Shown piece after piece: positions 17,716-26,580 of a stretch of DNA of 64,000 nt. The notes below the pieces were generated by a model, which saw only the letters and a program-made list of their open reading frames with translations, searched no databases and was not told where the DNA came from. Every line of letters starts with the position of its first letter. The stretch's first letter is position 1. Position numbers and translations under genes: made by a program. Origin of the DNA: QUBU01 sp014337915. Its GTDB lineage: Bacteria; Pseudomonadota; Gammaproteobacteria; Steroidobacterales; GCA-2729495. The stretch spans positions 31,013 through 95,012 of the forward strand of contig SZOW01000010.1 in NCBI GenBank assembly GCA_030263395.1, in the 5' to 3' direction.

Positions 17716-19392
17716 ATGCCAGACCGGGACGACGAACGTCACCCGCGCCTCGACCGGCGCACCCTCATCTCGTCGGCCGCGGCGCTCACGGCCTCTGCGT
17801 TGCCGGCACTCGGCGACCAGGCCCGGCAGTCAGCGCCGGCTGCCGCAGGCCGCACCGGCGACCCAGGCCCGGATACCAGACCCCTGTTCCCCTTCGACGG
17901 CCTGCGCGACTGGGTGCAGGCACTGGACGACCATGGGCTGCTGATGCGCATCGGCCGCATGGACCAGGACGCCTACGAGATCACCGCGCTGGCCTACCGG
18001 CTCACGGACCAGTTCGGCTGGTATGGCGCGCCGGCAGTCATCGTCGACGAAGTGAAGATCGATGGCCGCTGGGTCAGGGGCCCGCTGCTGATCAACCACC
18101 AGGGCCACTGGGACACCGAGGCCATGCTCTTCGGCATCGTTCCGCGCAGGCGCAGCTCCGGTACCGAAACCTACCGCCTGGCACTGGACCACGTCGCCGG
18201 CCTCATCGACGCGCATGGCGGCAGGCTGCCGGAGATCGCGCCGCTGCCGGTCGACGCTGGCCGCGCGCCGGTCAAGGAGGTGATCCTGCGGGGCGACGCT
18301 ATCGACCTCGGGCAGTTCGCCTTCGTCCAGTCCAATCCCGGTGATGCGGGCCGCTACATCACCACCGGCTCCGTATTCACCGCAGATCCGGAACTGGGCA
18401 TGAACTTCGGCACCTACCGCTGCCAGCTGCGCGGGCCACGCACCATCGGCATCAACCCGGAACCCGGCCAGCGCGCCTGGAAGATGTTCACCGCACAGCG
18501 CGAGCGGGGCGAGAAGCTCGCCAGGGTGTCCATCGTGCTCGGCCAGGACCCGATGATGTGGATGGTGAGCGGCTCGGCGCTCACCAAGGGCATCCGTGAC
18601 GACGAACTCGCCATCACCGGCGGCCTGCGGGGCCGGGCGGTGGAGGTCGTGAAGTCCGAAACCAACGACCACATGGTCCCGGCCAGCGCGGAGATGGTGA
18701 TCGAGGGCGAGGTGCCGCTGCAGGAGCCGCTGCAGCCCGAAGGCCCCTTCGGCGAAATGTACGGCTACCTCGGCCTGCGCAAGGAAGAGAACTTCTGGAT
18801 GCGGGTCACCTGCGTCACCCACCGCCGGGATCCCTGGATCCTCAACCAGTTCACCGGCGCCACCCGCGGCTTCTGCACCGCGCCGATGGAGGCGTTCGCC
18901 CTTTACCGCCTGAAGAAGCTGCTGCCCGGGCTGGTCGCGCTGCATTCACCGGTCGAGGCCACCGGCTGGACCTTCGTCGCCATCGACAAGACGAAGCCCG
19001 GCCAGGCACTGGAGGCAGGCCGGCAGATCGCCCGGATCATCGGCATCGCCAAGATCGTCGTGGTCGTGGACCAGGATGTCGATGTCCTGGACCGCAGCGC
19101 CGTCATGCATGCCGTCGGCTCGCGCTGGCAGCCCTACCCGGCGGCCGAGATCCTCAGGGACATGATGGGCATGCCCCTGGACCCGAGTTCGCCGAACCGG
19201 CCGAAGACGAGCAAGATCGTCATCGACGCGACCCGGCAGTGGCCCGGTGAAGGTGGCCCGCAGGTTTATCCTGCCCTCAATCGCGACCTGCTGGTGCAAC
19301 TGGCGCCGGGCGCGTTCCCACTGGTGGATTCGCAGTGGGAACGCTACCTCGGCGGCTGGCAGCGCCAGGGCTGCCCGCCCCGCACGCCCTGA
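17716..19392 (+). CDS. UbiD-like prenyl-FMN decarboxylase with a predicted Tat leader
   Basis: 558-residue member of the UbiD family, which decarboxylates aromatic or unsaturated acids using prenylated FMN. The start at 17716 has AGGAGAG upstream. The N-terminus has a twin-arginine pattern, DRRTLISSAAALTASALPAL (Arg 14 and 15), followed by an alanine/proline-rich linker to about residue 55. The catalytic core shows FGTYRCQLRG (Arg 235), PASAEMVIEGEV (Glu 326, 330 and 332) and PEGPFGEMYGY, all UbiD hallmarks. Family members are normally cytoplasmic; a Tat signal would suit export of a folded, cofactor-loaded enzyme. No ubiX-like flavin prenyltransferase is in the window. It converges with the Rieske gene. 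Confidence 0.85.
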   Translation: MPDRDDERHPRLDRRTLISSAAALTASALPALGDQARQSAPAAAGRTGDPGPDTRPLFPFDGLRDWVQALDDHGLLMRIGRMDQDAYEITALAYRLTDQFGWYGAPAVIVDEVKIDGRWVRGPLLINHQGHWDTEAMLFGIVPRRRSSGTETYRLALDHVAGLIDAHGGRLPEIAPLPVDAGRAPVKEVILRGDAIDLGQFAFVQSNPGDAGRYITTGSVFTADPELGMNFGTYRCQLRGPRTIGINPEPGQRAWKMFTAQRERGEKLARVSIVLGQDPMMWMVSGSALTKGIRDDELAITGGLRGRAVEVVKSETNDHMVPASAEMVIEGEVPLQEPLQPEGPFGEMYGYLGLRKEENFWMRVTCVTHRRDPWILNQFTGATRGFCTAPMEAFALYRLKKLLPGLVALHSPVEATGWTFVAIDKTKPGQALEAGRQIARIIGIAKIVVVVDQDVDVLDRSAVMHAVGSRWQPYPAAEILRDMMGMPLDPSSPNRPKTSKIVIDATRQWPGEGGPQVYPALNRDLLVQLAPGAFPLVDSQWERYLGGWQRQGCPPRTP

Positions 19393-19405
19393 CGCCCCCG
19401 GCCGC

Positions 19406-20557
19406 TCAGGCCTTGCGGGCCGCAGCGGCCGCGGCGGCCTTCCCCGGCAGCAGCGGCACCGCGGGCAATACCCAGCTCTTGTGCTGGCGCCGCGCCGGAC
19501 TCGGGATCGCATAGGCGACGCGGTCGTATTCGCTGCGGAACTTCTGCACGTCGATGCGCCAGCCGCGCTCCTCCCACTCCCGGCAGTACTCGCGATAGCG
19601 GGCGATGGCCTTGTCGGCCGGTACCAGGAACTCATGCGCATTGTTGCGTGGCGTGATGCGCGGGCGCTGCGGCTCGAGCACGTACTGGTCCTGGCCGGCG
19701 ATGAAGGCGCTGCGATCGGCGAAGGTCGTGTCGTAGCGCGCATCGAGCAGGTTGTTGCGCGTGGCAACCAGGTACCAGCGGTCGAGCGTCTCGTGGATCG
19801 GCGTGTGCAGCAGGTAATTGTGCAGCTTCATGGAGTCCGAGGCGTCGATCTGCACCCAGGTGCAGTGCGGGCCGACGTGGCCGACGCCGCCGTCGATCCA
19901 GGCTTCCTTGTCGCGGCCCGAGGCCTTGCTCATGTCGCTCTGCGCCAGCCGCGGGGCGAACATCCGGTTGTGGTAGCCCACGCCCCAAGGGCCATCCTCG
20001 AGCGTGAAGTCCCTGACCTCGTAGTCCTCGCGCACGCCGAGGAAGCCATGGGTCGGGTGGGTGAACTCGTTGTGCGCGGGGTCGATGGTGTTCTCGATCG
20101 AGCGCTTGTAGTCGATCTTCCAGTCGGCCTGCAGGATGATGCTGCGCCAGCCCGGATCATCGTATTCGGGGATGCTGATGATCGGCGGGCGCTCCTCCTC
20201 CGGCAGGTCGCCGAGGAACACCCAGACCAGCCCGTACTTCTCTTCCACGGGATAGGCATCGATGCGGGTGCGCTCCGGGATCTTCGCATTGGCACCGAGC
20301 GAGGGCAGGCGTACGCAGGTGCCCTCGCCGTTGAAGGTCCAGCCGTGGTAGGGACACTCGACGCAGTCGCCGCGGATGCGGCCGTCGGCCATGGCTCCGC
20401 CGCGATGGGTGCAGGTATCACTGATGCAGCGGACCTTGCCCTTGCTGTCGCGCCAGAGCGCGAATGTGTGGCCGAGCATCATGACCTTGAGCGGGCGGTC
20501 GGTGCCGAACTTGACCTCGCCGGACTGCGCGGCGATGTACCAGAAATTGATGAACAC
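19406..20557 (-). CDS. Rieske [2Fe-2S] aromatic oxygenase alpha subunit (phthalate/vanillate type)
   Basis: 383-residue oxygenase combining an N-terminal Rieske domain with a C-terminal mononuclear iron domain. The Rieske ligands are CTHRGG and CPYHGW (about 49-72). The iron site is in SIENTIDPAHNEFTHP, with the bridging Asp and two His. The GTG at 20557 was chosen because AAGGAG lies six bases upstream. Enzymes of this class demethylate methoxy-aromatics or hydroxylate rings and need a separate reductase, which is not in the window. With the UbiD-like, dienelactone hydrolase and thiolase genes next to it, an aromatic-acid route is plausible but unproven. Confidence 0.9.
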   Translation of the reverse strand: MFINFWYIAAQSGEVKFGTDRPLKVMMLGHTFALWRDSKGKVRCISDTCTHRGGAMADGRIRGDCVECPYHGWTFNGEGTCVRLPSLGANAKIPERTRIDAYPVEEKYGLVWVFLGDLPEEERPPIISIPEYDDPGWRSIILQADWKIDYKRSIENTIDPAHNEFTHPTHGFLGVREDYEVRDFTLEDGPWGVGYHNRMFAPRLAQSDMSKASGRDKEAWIDGGVGHVGPHCTWVQIDASDSMKLHNYLLHTPIHETLDRWYLVATRNNLLDARYDTTFADRSAFIAGQDQYVLEPQRPRITPRNNAHEFLVPADKAIARYREYCREWEERGWRIDVQKFRSEYDRVAYAIPSPARRQHKSWVLPAVPLLPGKAAAAAAARKA

Positions 20558-20632
20558 GGTTGGCTCCTTTGCGTTCTGCGCTGCTGTCGCCAGGGATTCT
20601 GGCAAGCGCTGCCGGGGCCATCTTGACGTACG

Positions 20633-22027
20633 TCAGAAAACGCGCGGATCGCCCGGCGCCGCAGGCCCGAGCCTGCCGGCACGCAGCAGCGCGAGGTTCA
20701 CCGCCGCCCTGGAGTTGCCGGGATCCACGGCGAGCGCCTCGAGCAGGGCCTGCGCGGCCGCCTCGCGATGCCCGGCAATGGCCAGCGCATGGCCGAGGTT
20801 GTTCCAGGCACGGCTGTTGCCCGGCGTCTTCGCCACCACGTCCGTCCAGAAGATCGTTTCGCTTGCGTAGATGCGATTGCGCGCCACGGTCGCGAGCAGC
20901 AGGCCTGCGGCCACGATGGTCGTCGCCAGCAGGGCAGCGGCACGACGCCGGGACCAGAGCCATGCCGCGGCCACGCCGGCCAGCCAGGCCGGCCCGGCCA
21001 GCGCCAGGTAGAGCTGCCGGTCATTGGCCACATCGAGCCGCGGCAGCAGGGAGTTGGTCGGCGCCAGCCAGAGGAAGAACCACAGCAGTGCGAATGCCAG
21101 CACGGGCCGGCGGCGCAGCGCGAACACGCCGCAGAGCAGGACCACGGCCAGCACCAGGCCCTCGATGACCAGACGCGGCGTCGCTCCCGCGAGTACCGGC
21201 AGCATGGGGTCGGCGTTCAACCGGTCGATTCGCAGCAGCTGGCCCGCGAGGTAAGCGACCGCGTTCACCTGGCTCGCCAGCTGCGCGGCCAGCGATCGCG
21301 CCTCGAGGCTGGTTGCGAAGAAGTTCCGGTACTCCGGCAGCATCCAGGCAGCGGCCGCTGCCAGCAGCAGGACGCCCCAGTGCACGACCGTTGCGCGCAG
21401 TCCGGAAGCGAGGCCGCCGCTTTCGGCCGTCGCCCGCCACAGCAGCAGTGCGAGCGGCAGCACGACGGCGGTCTCGCGCGTGGCGAGCGCAGCGGCGAAC
21501 AGCAGCGGCGAGAGCCCCCAGGCCAGCCAGGCGCGCTGCAGCCGCAGGCCGTCCACCCAGGCCAGCAGGCTCGAGAGCCCGAACAGTGCCGCCAGCGAGG
21601 TCGAGCGTCCCGACAGGTAGGTGACGGCCTCGGTCTGCACCGGATGCAGGACGAACAGCAGCGCAGCCACCGTGGCCGCCACCGCACTGCTCCCGGGCAG
21701 GGACCCGCGCCAGCGGCGCAGCAGCGCCAGCAGCAGCAGACCGTTGGCGAGGTGGATGGCGAGGTTCACGGCATGGAAACCCGCCAGCCCGAGGCCGCTG
21801 GCATGGTTCAGTGCATAGCTCAGCTTCAGCAGCGGCCGGATGCCCGGCATCGACGCGCGCCAGGCCGCGAGCGACTGCACGCGCGGGTCCTGCACGATGA
21901 CGTTCCAGTCATCGAACTGGAAACCGCCGCGGAAGGCATTCGCGTAGGCCAGCAGGCCCGCCGCCAGCAGCAGCGCCGCGGGCATGACCATGACCGGGCG
22001 CGCCTCAGGGCGTTGCGGCTGCCACAT
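20633..22027 (-). CDS. Polytopic GT-C-like glycosyltransferase with C-terminal TPR (TMTC-like)
   Basis: 464-residue membrane protein with about ten hydrophobic segments, then a tetratricopeptide-like region (about 400-450, NSRAWNNLGHALAIAGHREA and the following repeat). The first extracytoplasmic loop contains FQFDDWNVI, an acidic pair as in GT-C/O-mannosyltransferase families, and HPVQTEAVTYLSGRS follows a later helix. This architecture resembles TMTC-type mannosyltransferases, which glycosylate secreted proteins. Donor and acceptor are unknown. The ATG at 22027 has GAGGAAG upstream and overlaps the end of the carboxypeptidase gene by about 23 bases; a start at 21991 would avoid the overlap. 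Confidence 0.75.
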   Translation of the reverse strand: MWQPQRPEARPVMVMPAALLLAAGLLAYANAFRGGFQFDDWNVIVQDPRVQSLAAWRASMPGIRPLLKLSYALNHASGLGLAGFHAVNLAIHLANGLLLLALLRRWRGSLPGSSAVAATVAALLFVLHPVQTEAVTYLSGRSTSLAALFGLSSLLAWVDGLRLQRAWLAWGLSPLLFAAALATRETAVVLPLALLLWRATAESGGLASGLRATVVHWGVLLLAAAAAWMLPEYRNFFATSLEARSLAAQLASQVNAVAYLAGQLLRIDRLNADPMLPVLAGATPRLVIEGLVLAVVLLCGVFALRRRPVLAFALLWFFLWLAPTNSLLPRLDVANDRQLYLALAGPAWLAGVAAAWLWSRRRAAALLATTIVAAGLLLATVARNRIYASETIFWTDVVAKTPGNSRAWNNLGHALAIAGHREAAAQALLEALAVDPGNSRAAVNLALLRAGRLGPAAPGDPRVF

Positions 22028-22838
22028 GGAAGGCTTCCTCGATCAGCGCCGCCGCGGTCCACCAGCGGTCCGGCGCATCGAGCAGCACCACGTCCACCCG
22101 CCTGCCCTGGCGTTCGGCGCGCGCCACCAGGCACCTGCCCGAGAGCCGCGTGTAGCCGGTCTTCACGCCGATCACGCCGTCCGCACGGCCGAGGAGCATG
22201 TTCGTCGTCCGCAGCCCGATGCGCCGGCCGCCCAGCGTGGTGATCTCGCCGGCAATCACGCGCGCGCGCCACTGGTAGGCCGGCATGGCCATGGCGAGGT
22301 CCGCCATGCGCAGCAGATCACGGGCCGTCGTGACGTGGCCGGGTCCCGGCAGCCCGCAGGGATTGGCATAGTGAGTTCCCTCCAGGCCCAGTTCCGCCGC
22401 ACGGCTGTTGAGCCGGGCGACGAAGGCCTCGACGCTGCCTGCCGCGGCCTCGGCCAGCGCCAGGCAGGCGTCGTTGGCCGAGGCGACGATCATCGCCGTC
22501 AGGGCATCGCCGGCGCGCAGCTGCTCGCCGGCCTCCAGGCGCAGGCGCGTGCCCTGCAGGGACGCGGCCCGGGTGCTGACCGTGATAATGCGCTGCGGAT
22601 CCCAGTCCTGCTCCAGCAGGACGATGGCGCTCAGGATCTTGGTCAGCGAGGCCGGCGGCCGCGGGCTGTCGGGGTTGCGAGCCCAGCGGATGTCGCCATC
22701 GATGGCGACGACGTAGGACGGCGCCGCGGCCGGGAACGGGTCCGGCAGCGGCGCGGCCTGCGGCGGCAGCGCCGCCGTCGCCATCGCCGTCGCCATCAAG
22801 GAGGCCAGCAACGCCAGCAGGGCAATGGCCGGCGGCAC
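22005..22838 (-). CDS. Serine-type D-Ala-D-Ala carboxypeptidase (peptidase S11)
   Basis: 277-residue low-molecular-weight penicillin-binding protein that trims pentapeptide side chains of peptidoglycan. The three active-site motifs are S64-L-T-K67, S120-A-N122 and K226-T-G. A hydrophobic leader precedes an alanine-rich cleavage region near residue 23, so the enzyme is periplasmic. The GTG at 22838 is the likely start, since later methionines would cut into the leader, but no clear ribosome-binding site is seen. The C-terminal membrane-anchoring domain of DacA is absent; length is closer to PbpG/DacB-short types. It lies between the DUF3617 gene and the GT-C gene on the same strand. Confidence 0.88.
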   Translation of the reverse strand: MPPAIALLALLASLMATAMATAALPPQAAPLPDPFPAAAPSYVVAIDGDIRWARNPDSPRPPASLTKILSAIVLLEQDWDPQRIITVSTRAASLQGTRLRLEAGEQLRAGDALTAMIVASANDACLALAEAAAGSVEAFVARLNSRAAELGLEGTHYANPCGLPGPGHVTTARDLLRMADLAMAMPAYQWRARVIAGEITTLGGRRIGLRTTNMLLGRADGVIGVKTGYTRLSGRCLVARAERQGRRVDVVLLDAPDRWWTAAALIEEAFHVAAATP

Positions 22839-22852
22839 CGCGCTGGTGCCGT

Positions 22853-23860
22853 TCAGAATGGCAGCAGCTTGCGCAGTGCCTTCTTGCCTTCCTCGACGGC
22901 GTTGCCGGCGGGCGTCTGCTCCTGCGGTGCGGGCTGGCCCGAGGCATCCGGCTGGCCGCCCGTGGCACCGGCCCCGCCCTGCATCAGGTTGTGCCGGGCG
23001 TAGTCGCTGCAGAACTCGCGGTACTTCTGCTCCGGTTGCGAGGTGAAGCTGCGCCCGGCGCATTGCGCCTGCGCGATCGGCGCCGCCTCGTCGGGACAAT
23101 GGCGCGCGAGGAAAGGCAGCGACGCGTCCTTGCCGACGCCAGCCTTGCAGAGCTGCTTGCGGGTCGCGGCGATGTCGACGCCGCAGGTCTTGCCCGCCGA
23201 CTCCAGCTCCGGGTTGCTGGTGCCAGGCGCCTGGCCGCGCGCCGCCAGCAGGTCGTAGCCCTGCTCGGTGCCAACGCGCTTGCAGAACTCCGCCTTGGTC
23301 TTTGCATCGCAGGCGGTCGGGTAGCGGCCATCGAACATCATCACCTGCATGCTCCTGGCCGCCTCGCGGCACTGCTGTGCCAGCGTCGCAGCGGTCTGTT
23401 TCTCGACAGCCGCGATCTGCTTCTTGATGGCGCCGGCATCGCACTGGGCGCCCAGGCGCTTGCCCGACAGCCGCGTGATCACGGTCTGGCCTTCCATGTT
23501 CATCGTCATCTTGCCCTGGTAGCTGTCGCGGCCCTGGTAGCTGAGCTCGCCGCTGCCGGTCATGGCGTCCTTGCCAGTGCAGCGCATCTTCCAGCTCATG
23601 CTGCTGCCGCTGCGCTGGACGTCATACATCTCGCAGGATTTGTCATCGGGCTGCGGCACCGCCGGCTGGTCGCCGGCCAGCGGCTGGCAGACCTGCTGGG
23701 TGTGCGGTGCCATGGACATGCCAGCCATTTCCATCGAGCTGGTGATCTCCCAGGTCTCGCCCGGTTCGGTCGCCGGGGCTGTGGTCTCCGCGGTCAGTCC
23801 CGGCCGCATGGCGAACAGGCCAGCGACGACAAGCATCAATGTAGCGCTACCGGAATTCAT
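22853..23860 (-). CDS. DUF3617 domain-containing exported protein
   Basis: 335-residue protein with a cleavable leader (MNSGSATLMLVVAGLFAM, cleavage near TAE) and an N-terminal DUF3617 domain (about 30-135: PGETWEITSSMEMAGM, then VCQP, CEMYDVQRSGSSMSWKMRC and GSGELSYQG). A second, cysteine-rich region to about 290 contains at least eight cysteines in pairs, suggesting disulfides. The end is low-complexity. The role of DUF3617 is unknown. The start at 23860 has GGGGAG nine bases upstream. It precedes the carboxypeptidase gene by 14 bases, so the two may be co-transcribed. Confidence 0.8.
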   Translation of the reverse strand: MNSGSATLMLVVAGLFAMRPGLTAETTAPATEPGETWEITSSMEMAGMSMAPHTQQVCQPLAGDQPAVPQPDDKSCEMYDVQRSGSSMSWKMRCTGKDAMTGSGELSYQGRDSYQGKMTMNMEGQTVITRLSGKRLGAQCDAGAIKKQIAAVEKQTAATLAQQCREAARSMQVMMFDGRYPTACDAKTKAEFCKRVGTEQGYDLLAARGQAPGTSNPELESAGKTCGVDIAATRKQLCKAGVGKDASLPFLARHCPDEAAPIAQAQCAGRSFTSQPEQKYREFCSDYARHNLMQGGAGATGGQPDASGQPAPQEQTPAGNAVEEGKKALRKLLPF

Positions 23861-23904
23861 GGCTTTTCTCCCCTGGCTGCGCTCGTGCAGGCGCAGCAAC
23901 GGCA

Positions 23905-25206
23905 CTATAGCCGAGCGCTGCCAACCCGGTCAGCAGCCCGGTCCGGCTCCAGGCCCTGGCGCAGCCGCTCCGCGTCGAGTTCGCCGCAGCAGCGGGCCAC
24001 CACCAGGGTGGCGACGCCATTGCCCACGAGGTTGGTCAGCGCCCGGGCCTCGGACATGAAGCGGTCGATGCCGAGGATCAGCGCCACCCCGGCCACCGGC
24101 AGCCCGCCGACAGCGGACAGGGTGGCGGCCAGCACGATGAAGCCGCTGCCGGTGACGCCGGCGGCTCCCTTGGACGTCACCAGCAGCACGGCGAGCAGCG
24201 TCAACTGCTGGCCGATGCCGAGCGGGGTATCCGTGGCCTGGGCGATGAACACCGCCGCCATCGTCAGGTAGATCGCGGTGCCATCGAGGTTGAAGGAGTA
24301 GCCGGTGGGGATCACCAGCCCGACCACGGACTTGCTGGCGCCCAGCGACTCCAGCCGCTGCATCATCCGCGGCAGCACCGCCTCCGAGGAGGAGGTACCC
24401 AGCACCACGAGCAGCTCCTCGCGGATCGTCCTGACGAAGCGCCAGATGCGGAAGCCGTTGCAGCGCGCGACCACGCCCAGCACGCCGAACACGAAGATCA
24501 GGCAGGTCAGGTAGAAGGTGCCCATGAGGTGCGCCAGCGACCAGAGGCTGCCGGCGCCGTAGCGGCCGATGGTAAAGGCCATGGCGCCGAAGGCGCCGAG
24601 GGGGGCCAGCCGCATGATGAGCCCGACGATGGCGAACAGGATCCCGGACAGGCGCTCGACGAAACGGAACACGGCGGAATCGCGTCCGCCCAGCTGGTGC
24701 AGGGCGAAGCCGAACAGCAGGGACACCAGCAGCACCTGCAGGATGTTGCCCGAGGTGAAGGCGCCGAGCAGCGTCGCCGGGATGATGTCGAGCAGGAAAT
24801 CCACCGGCCCGCTCATGCGCTCCGGCCCGGCATAGGCGGCGATGGCCGCCGGGTCCAGCGTCGCCGGGTCGATGTGCAGACCGGCACCGGGCTTTATCAG
24901 GTTGACCACCAACAGCCCGACCACCAGCGCCAGCGTGCTCATGACCTCGAAATAGAGCAGCGCATAGAACCCGGTGCGCCCCAGTTTCTTCATGTCCTCC
25001 ATGCCGGCGATGCCGGTGACCACGGTACAGAAAATCACCGGAGCGATGATCATCTTGATGAGCTTGATGAAGGCGTCGCCGAGCGGCTTCATGGCCACCG
25101 CGCTGGCGGGTGCCAGTACCCCGAGCAGCACCCCCAGGACCACGGCGACGATGACCTGGAAGTACAGCGAGGCGTACAGCGGGCGACGGACAGTCGGTTC
25201 CATCAT
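23905..25206 (-). CDS. Dicarboxylate/amino acid:cation symporter (DctA/GltP family)
   Basis: 433-residue inner-membrane carrier of the DAACS family, expected to import C4-dicarboxylates or glutamate/aspartate with Na+ or H+. Family signatures are FIKLIKMIIAPVIFCTVVTGI (first re-entrant part), GTSSSEAVLPRMM (HP1), GYSFNLDGTAIY (TM7) and LLVTSKGAAGVTGSGFIVL (HP2). The SSS and NLDGT motifs make the assignment firm, while substrate choice between malate-type and glutamate-type is not clear. Two ATG codons lie in tandem at 25206. It is divergent from a MAPEG gene. Confidence 0.92.
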   Translation of the reverse strand: MMEPTVRRPLYASLYFQVIVAVVLGVLLGVLAPASAVAMKPLGDAFIKLIKMIIAPVIFCTVVTGIAGMEDMKKLGRTGFYALLYFEVMSTLALVVGLLVVNLIKPGAGLHIDPATLDPAAIAAYAGPERMSGPVDFLLDIIPATLLGAFTSGNILQVLLVSLLFGFALHQLGGRDSAVFRFVERLSGILFAIVGLIMRLAPLGAFGAMAFTIGRYGAGSLWSLAHLMGTFYLTCLIFVFGVLGVVARCNGFRIWRFVRTIREELLVVLGTSSSEAVLPRMMQRLESLGASKSVVGLVIPTGYSFNLDGTAIYLTMAAVFIAQATDTPLGIGQQLTLLAVLLVTSKGAAGVTGSGFIVLAATLSAVGGLPVAGVALILGIDRFMSEARALTNLVGNGVATLVVARCCGELDAERLRQGLEPDRAADRVGSARL

Positions 25207-25271
25207 GCGGTCACCGAGTCTACCGGCTTTGCGCTTAAGATGAGGCCAGCAGCCTGCACAGGGGAAGTCCC

Positions 25272-25667
25272 ATGGCCCTGGTCCACGCCGTCATCGCGCT
25301 GGCACTCATCGAGTTCTTCGTCTTCGGCGCCCTGGTGGGTCGCGCCCGTGCCCTCTACAAGGTCGAGGCGCCGGCGGTCAGCGGCCATCCGCTGTTCGAG
25401 CGCTACTACCGGGTGCACTACAACACCATGGAACAGCTGCTGTGCTTCGTGCCCGGCATGCTGCTGTTCGCCACCTACCTGAGCGCAAGCTGGGCGGCGG
25501 CCCTCGGCCTGCTGTTCATCGTCGGCAGGATCGTCTACCTGCGTGGCTATGTCGCCGACCCGAAAAAACGTGGCGCCGGCTTCGGCCTCTCGGCGCTGCC
25601 GGTGATGATCCTGCTGCTGGGCGGGCTGGGCGGCGCGCTGGCATCGTGGCTGCGCCAGGGCGGCTAG
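25272..25667 (+). CDS. MAPEG family membrane protein
   Basis: 131-residue protein with four hydrophobic segments (about 3-22, 55-72, 73-90 and 103-125), the MAPEG topology. The conserved loop RVHYNTMEQLLCFVPGML between the first two helices is a family signature. MAPEG proteins include glutathione-dependent transferases and peroxidases; bacterial members are mostly uncharacterised. Its neighbours give no direct clue: a divergent dicarboxylate carrier upstream and a convergent FAH-family gene six bases downstream. Confidence 0.88.
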   Translation: MALVHAVIALALIEFFVFGALVGRARALYKVEAPAVSGHPLFERYYRVHYNTMEQLLCFVPGMLLFATYLSASWAAALGLLFIVGRIVYLRGYVADPKKRGAGFGLSALPVMILLLGGLGGALASWLRQGG

Positions 25668-25673
25668 TCCGGT

Positions 25674-26525
25674 TCAGTCCCCATCGACCACCGGGTTGCG
25701 CAGCAGCCCGAGGCCGCTGATCTCCACCTCCAGGACATCCCCCGCCTGCAGCCAGACGGGCGGCTGGCGCGCGAAGCCGACGCCGCTCGGCGTGCCGGTG
25801 GCGATGACATCGCCCGGTTCCAGCCGGGTGAACGTCGAGGCATAGGCCACCAGGTCCGCGACGCCGAAGCGCATGTCGCCGGTGGGCGCACCCTGCATGA
25901 CCTGGCCGTTCAGGCGCGTCTCCAGCCGCAGGGCCGCCGGGTCGGGAATCTCGTCGGCGGTCACCAGGTACGGGCCGAAGGCACCGCTGGCCGGGAAATT
26001 CTTGCCGGCGGTGAACTGCGAGGTCTGGCGCTGGAAATCCCGGACCGAGCCATCCATCAGGCAGGCATAGCCGGCGACATGGCCGAGGGCCTGTTCGCGC
26101 GTAACATGGCGGGCGCTACGGCCGATGACCAGCGCGAGCTCGCCCTCGAAGTCGTACTGCGTCGAGGCGCGGCTGCGCACCAGGGGCTGCCCGTGGCCCA
26201 CCAGCGAGTCGGGAAAGCGCACGAAGATCACCGGCTGCGCGGGCGGCTCGCGTCCCATCTCGCGGATATGCGCCAGGTAATTCACGCCCACGCAGAGGAT
26301 CTTGCCGGGGTTGGGGATCACGGGGTCGAAGACCACCTGGGCTGGATCCGGCAACCGCGGGTTGGCGAGCGCCGCTGCGGCCGCGTCCTTCAGCATGCCG
26401 GCCGCGATGGCGGATTTCAGGTCGGGATGGCGCGCCGCGAATGTCGCCGGCACCGGCCGCAGGCCATCGACGGTGACCAGGCCATAACCGGGCACGCCGC
26501 GGATCCGGAAGCTCGCGAACTTCAC
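25674..26525 (-). CDS. Fumarylacetoacetate hydrolase family protein
   Basis: 283-residue enzyme of the FAH superfamily, whose members hydrolyse or decarboxylate beta-diketo or oxo acids with Mg2+. The core metal site is in YDFEGELALVIG (about 135-146), and DGSVRDFQR, GKNFPASGAFGP and IATGTPSGVGF follow. The start is GTG 26525, with GGGGAGGT just upstream. It is divergent from the aldehyde dehydrogenase gene across 55 bases, an arrangement often seen in aromatic or sugar-acid catabolism; the true substrate cannot be read from sequence. Confidence 0.9.
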   Translation of the reverse strand: MKFASFRIRGVPGYGLVTVDGLRPVPATFAARHPDLKSAIAAGMLKDAAAAALANPRLPDPAQVVFDPVIPNPGKILCVGVNYLAHIREMGREPPAQPVIFVRFPDSLVGHGQPLVRSRASTQYDFEGELALVIGRSARHVTREQALGHVAGYACLMDGSVRDFQRQTSQFTAGKNFPASGAFGPYLVTADEIPDPAALRLETRLNGQVMQGAPTGDMRFGVADLVAYASTFTRLEPGDVIATGTPSGVGFARQPPVWLQAGDVLEVEISGLGLLRNPVVDGD

Positions 26526-26580
26526 GCCATGACCTCCCCTCGGGGCCGCTGTGTTGCGATCGGCTAGTATATGCGGCTCG

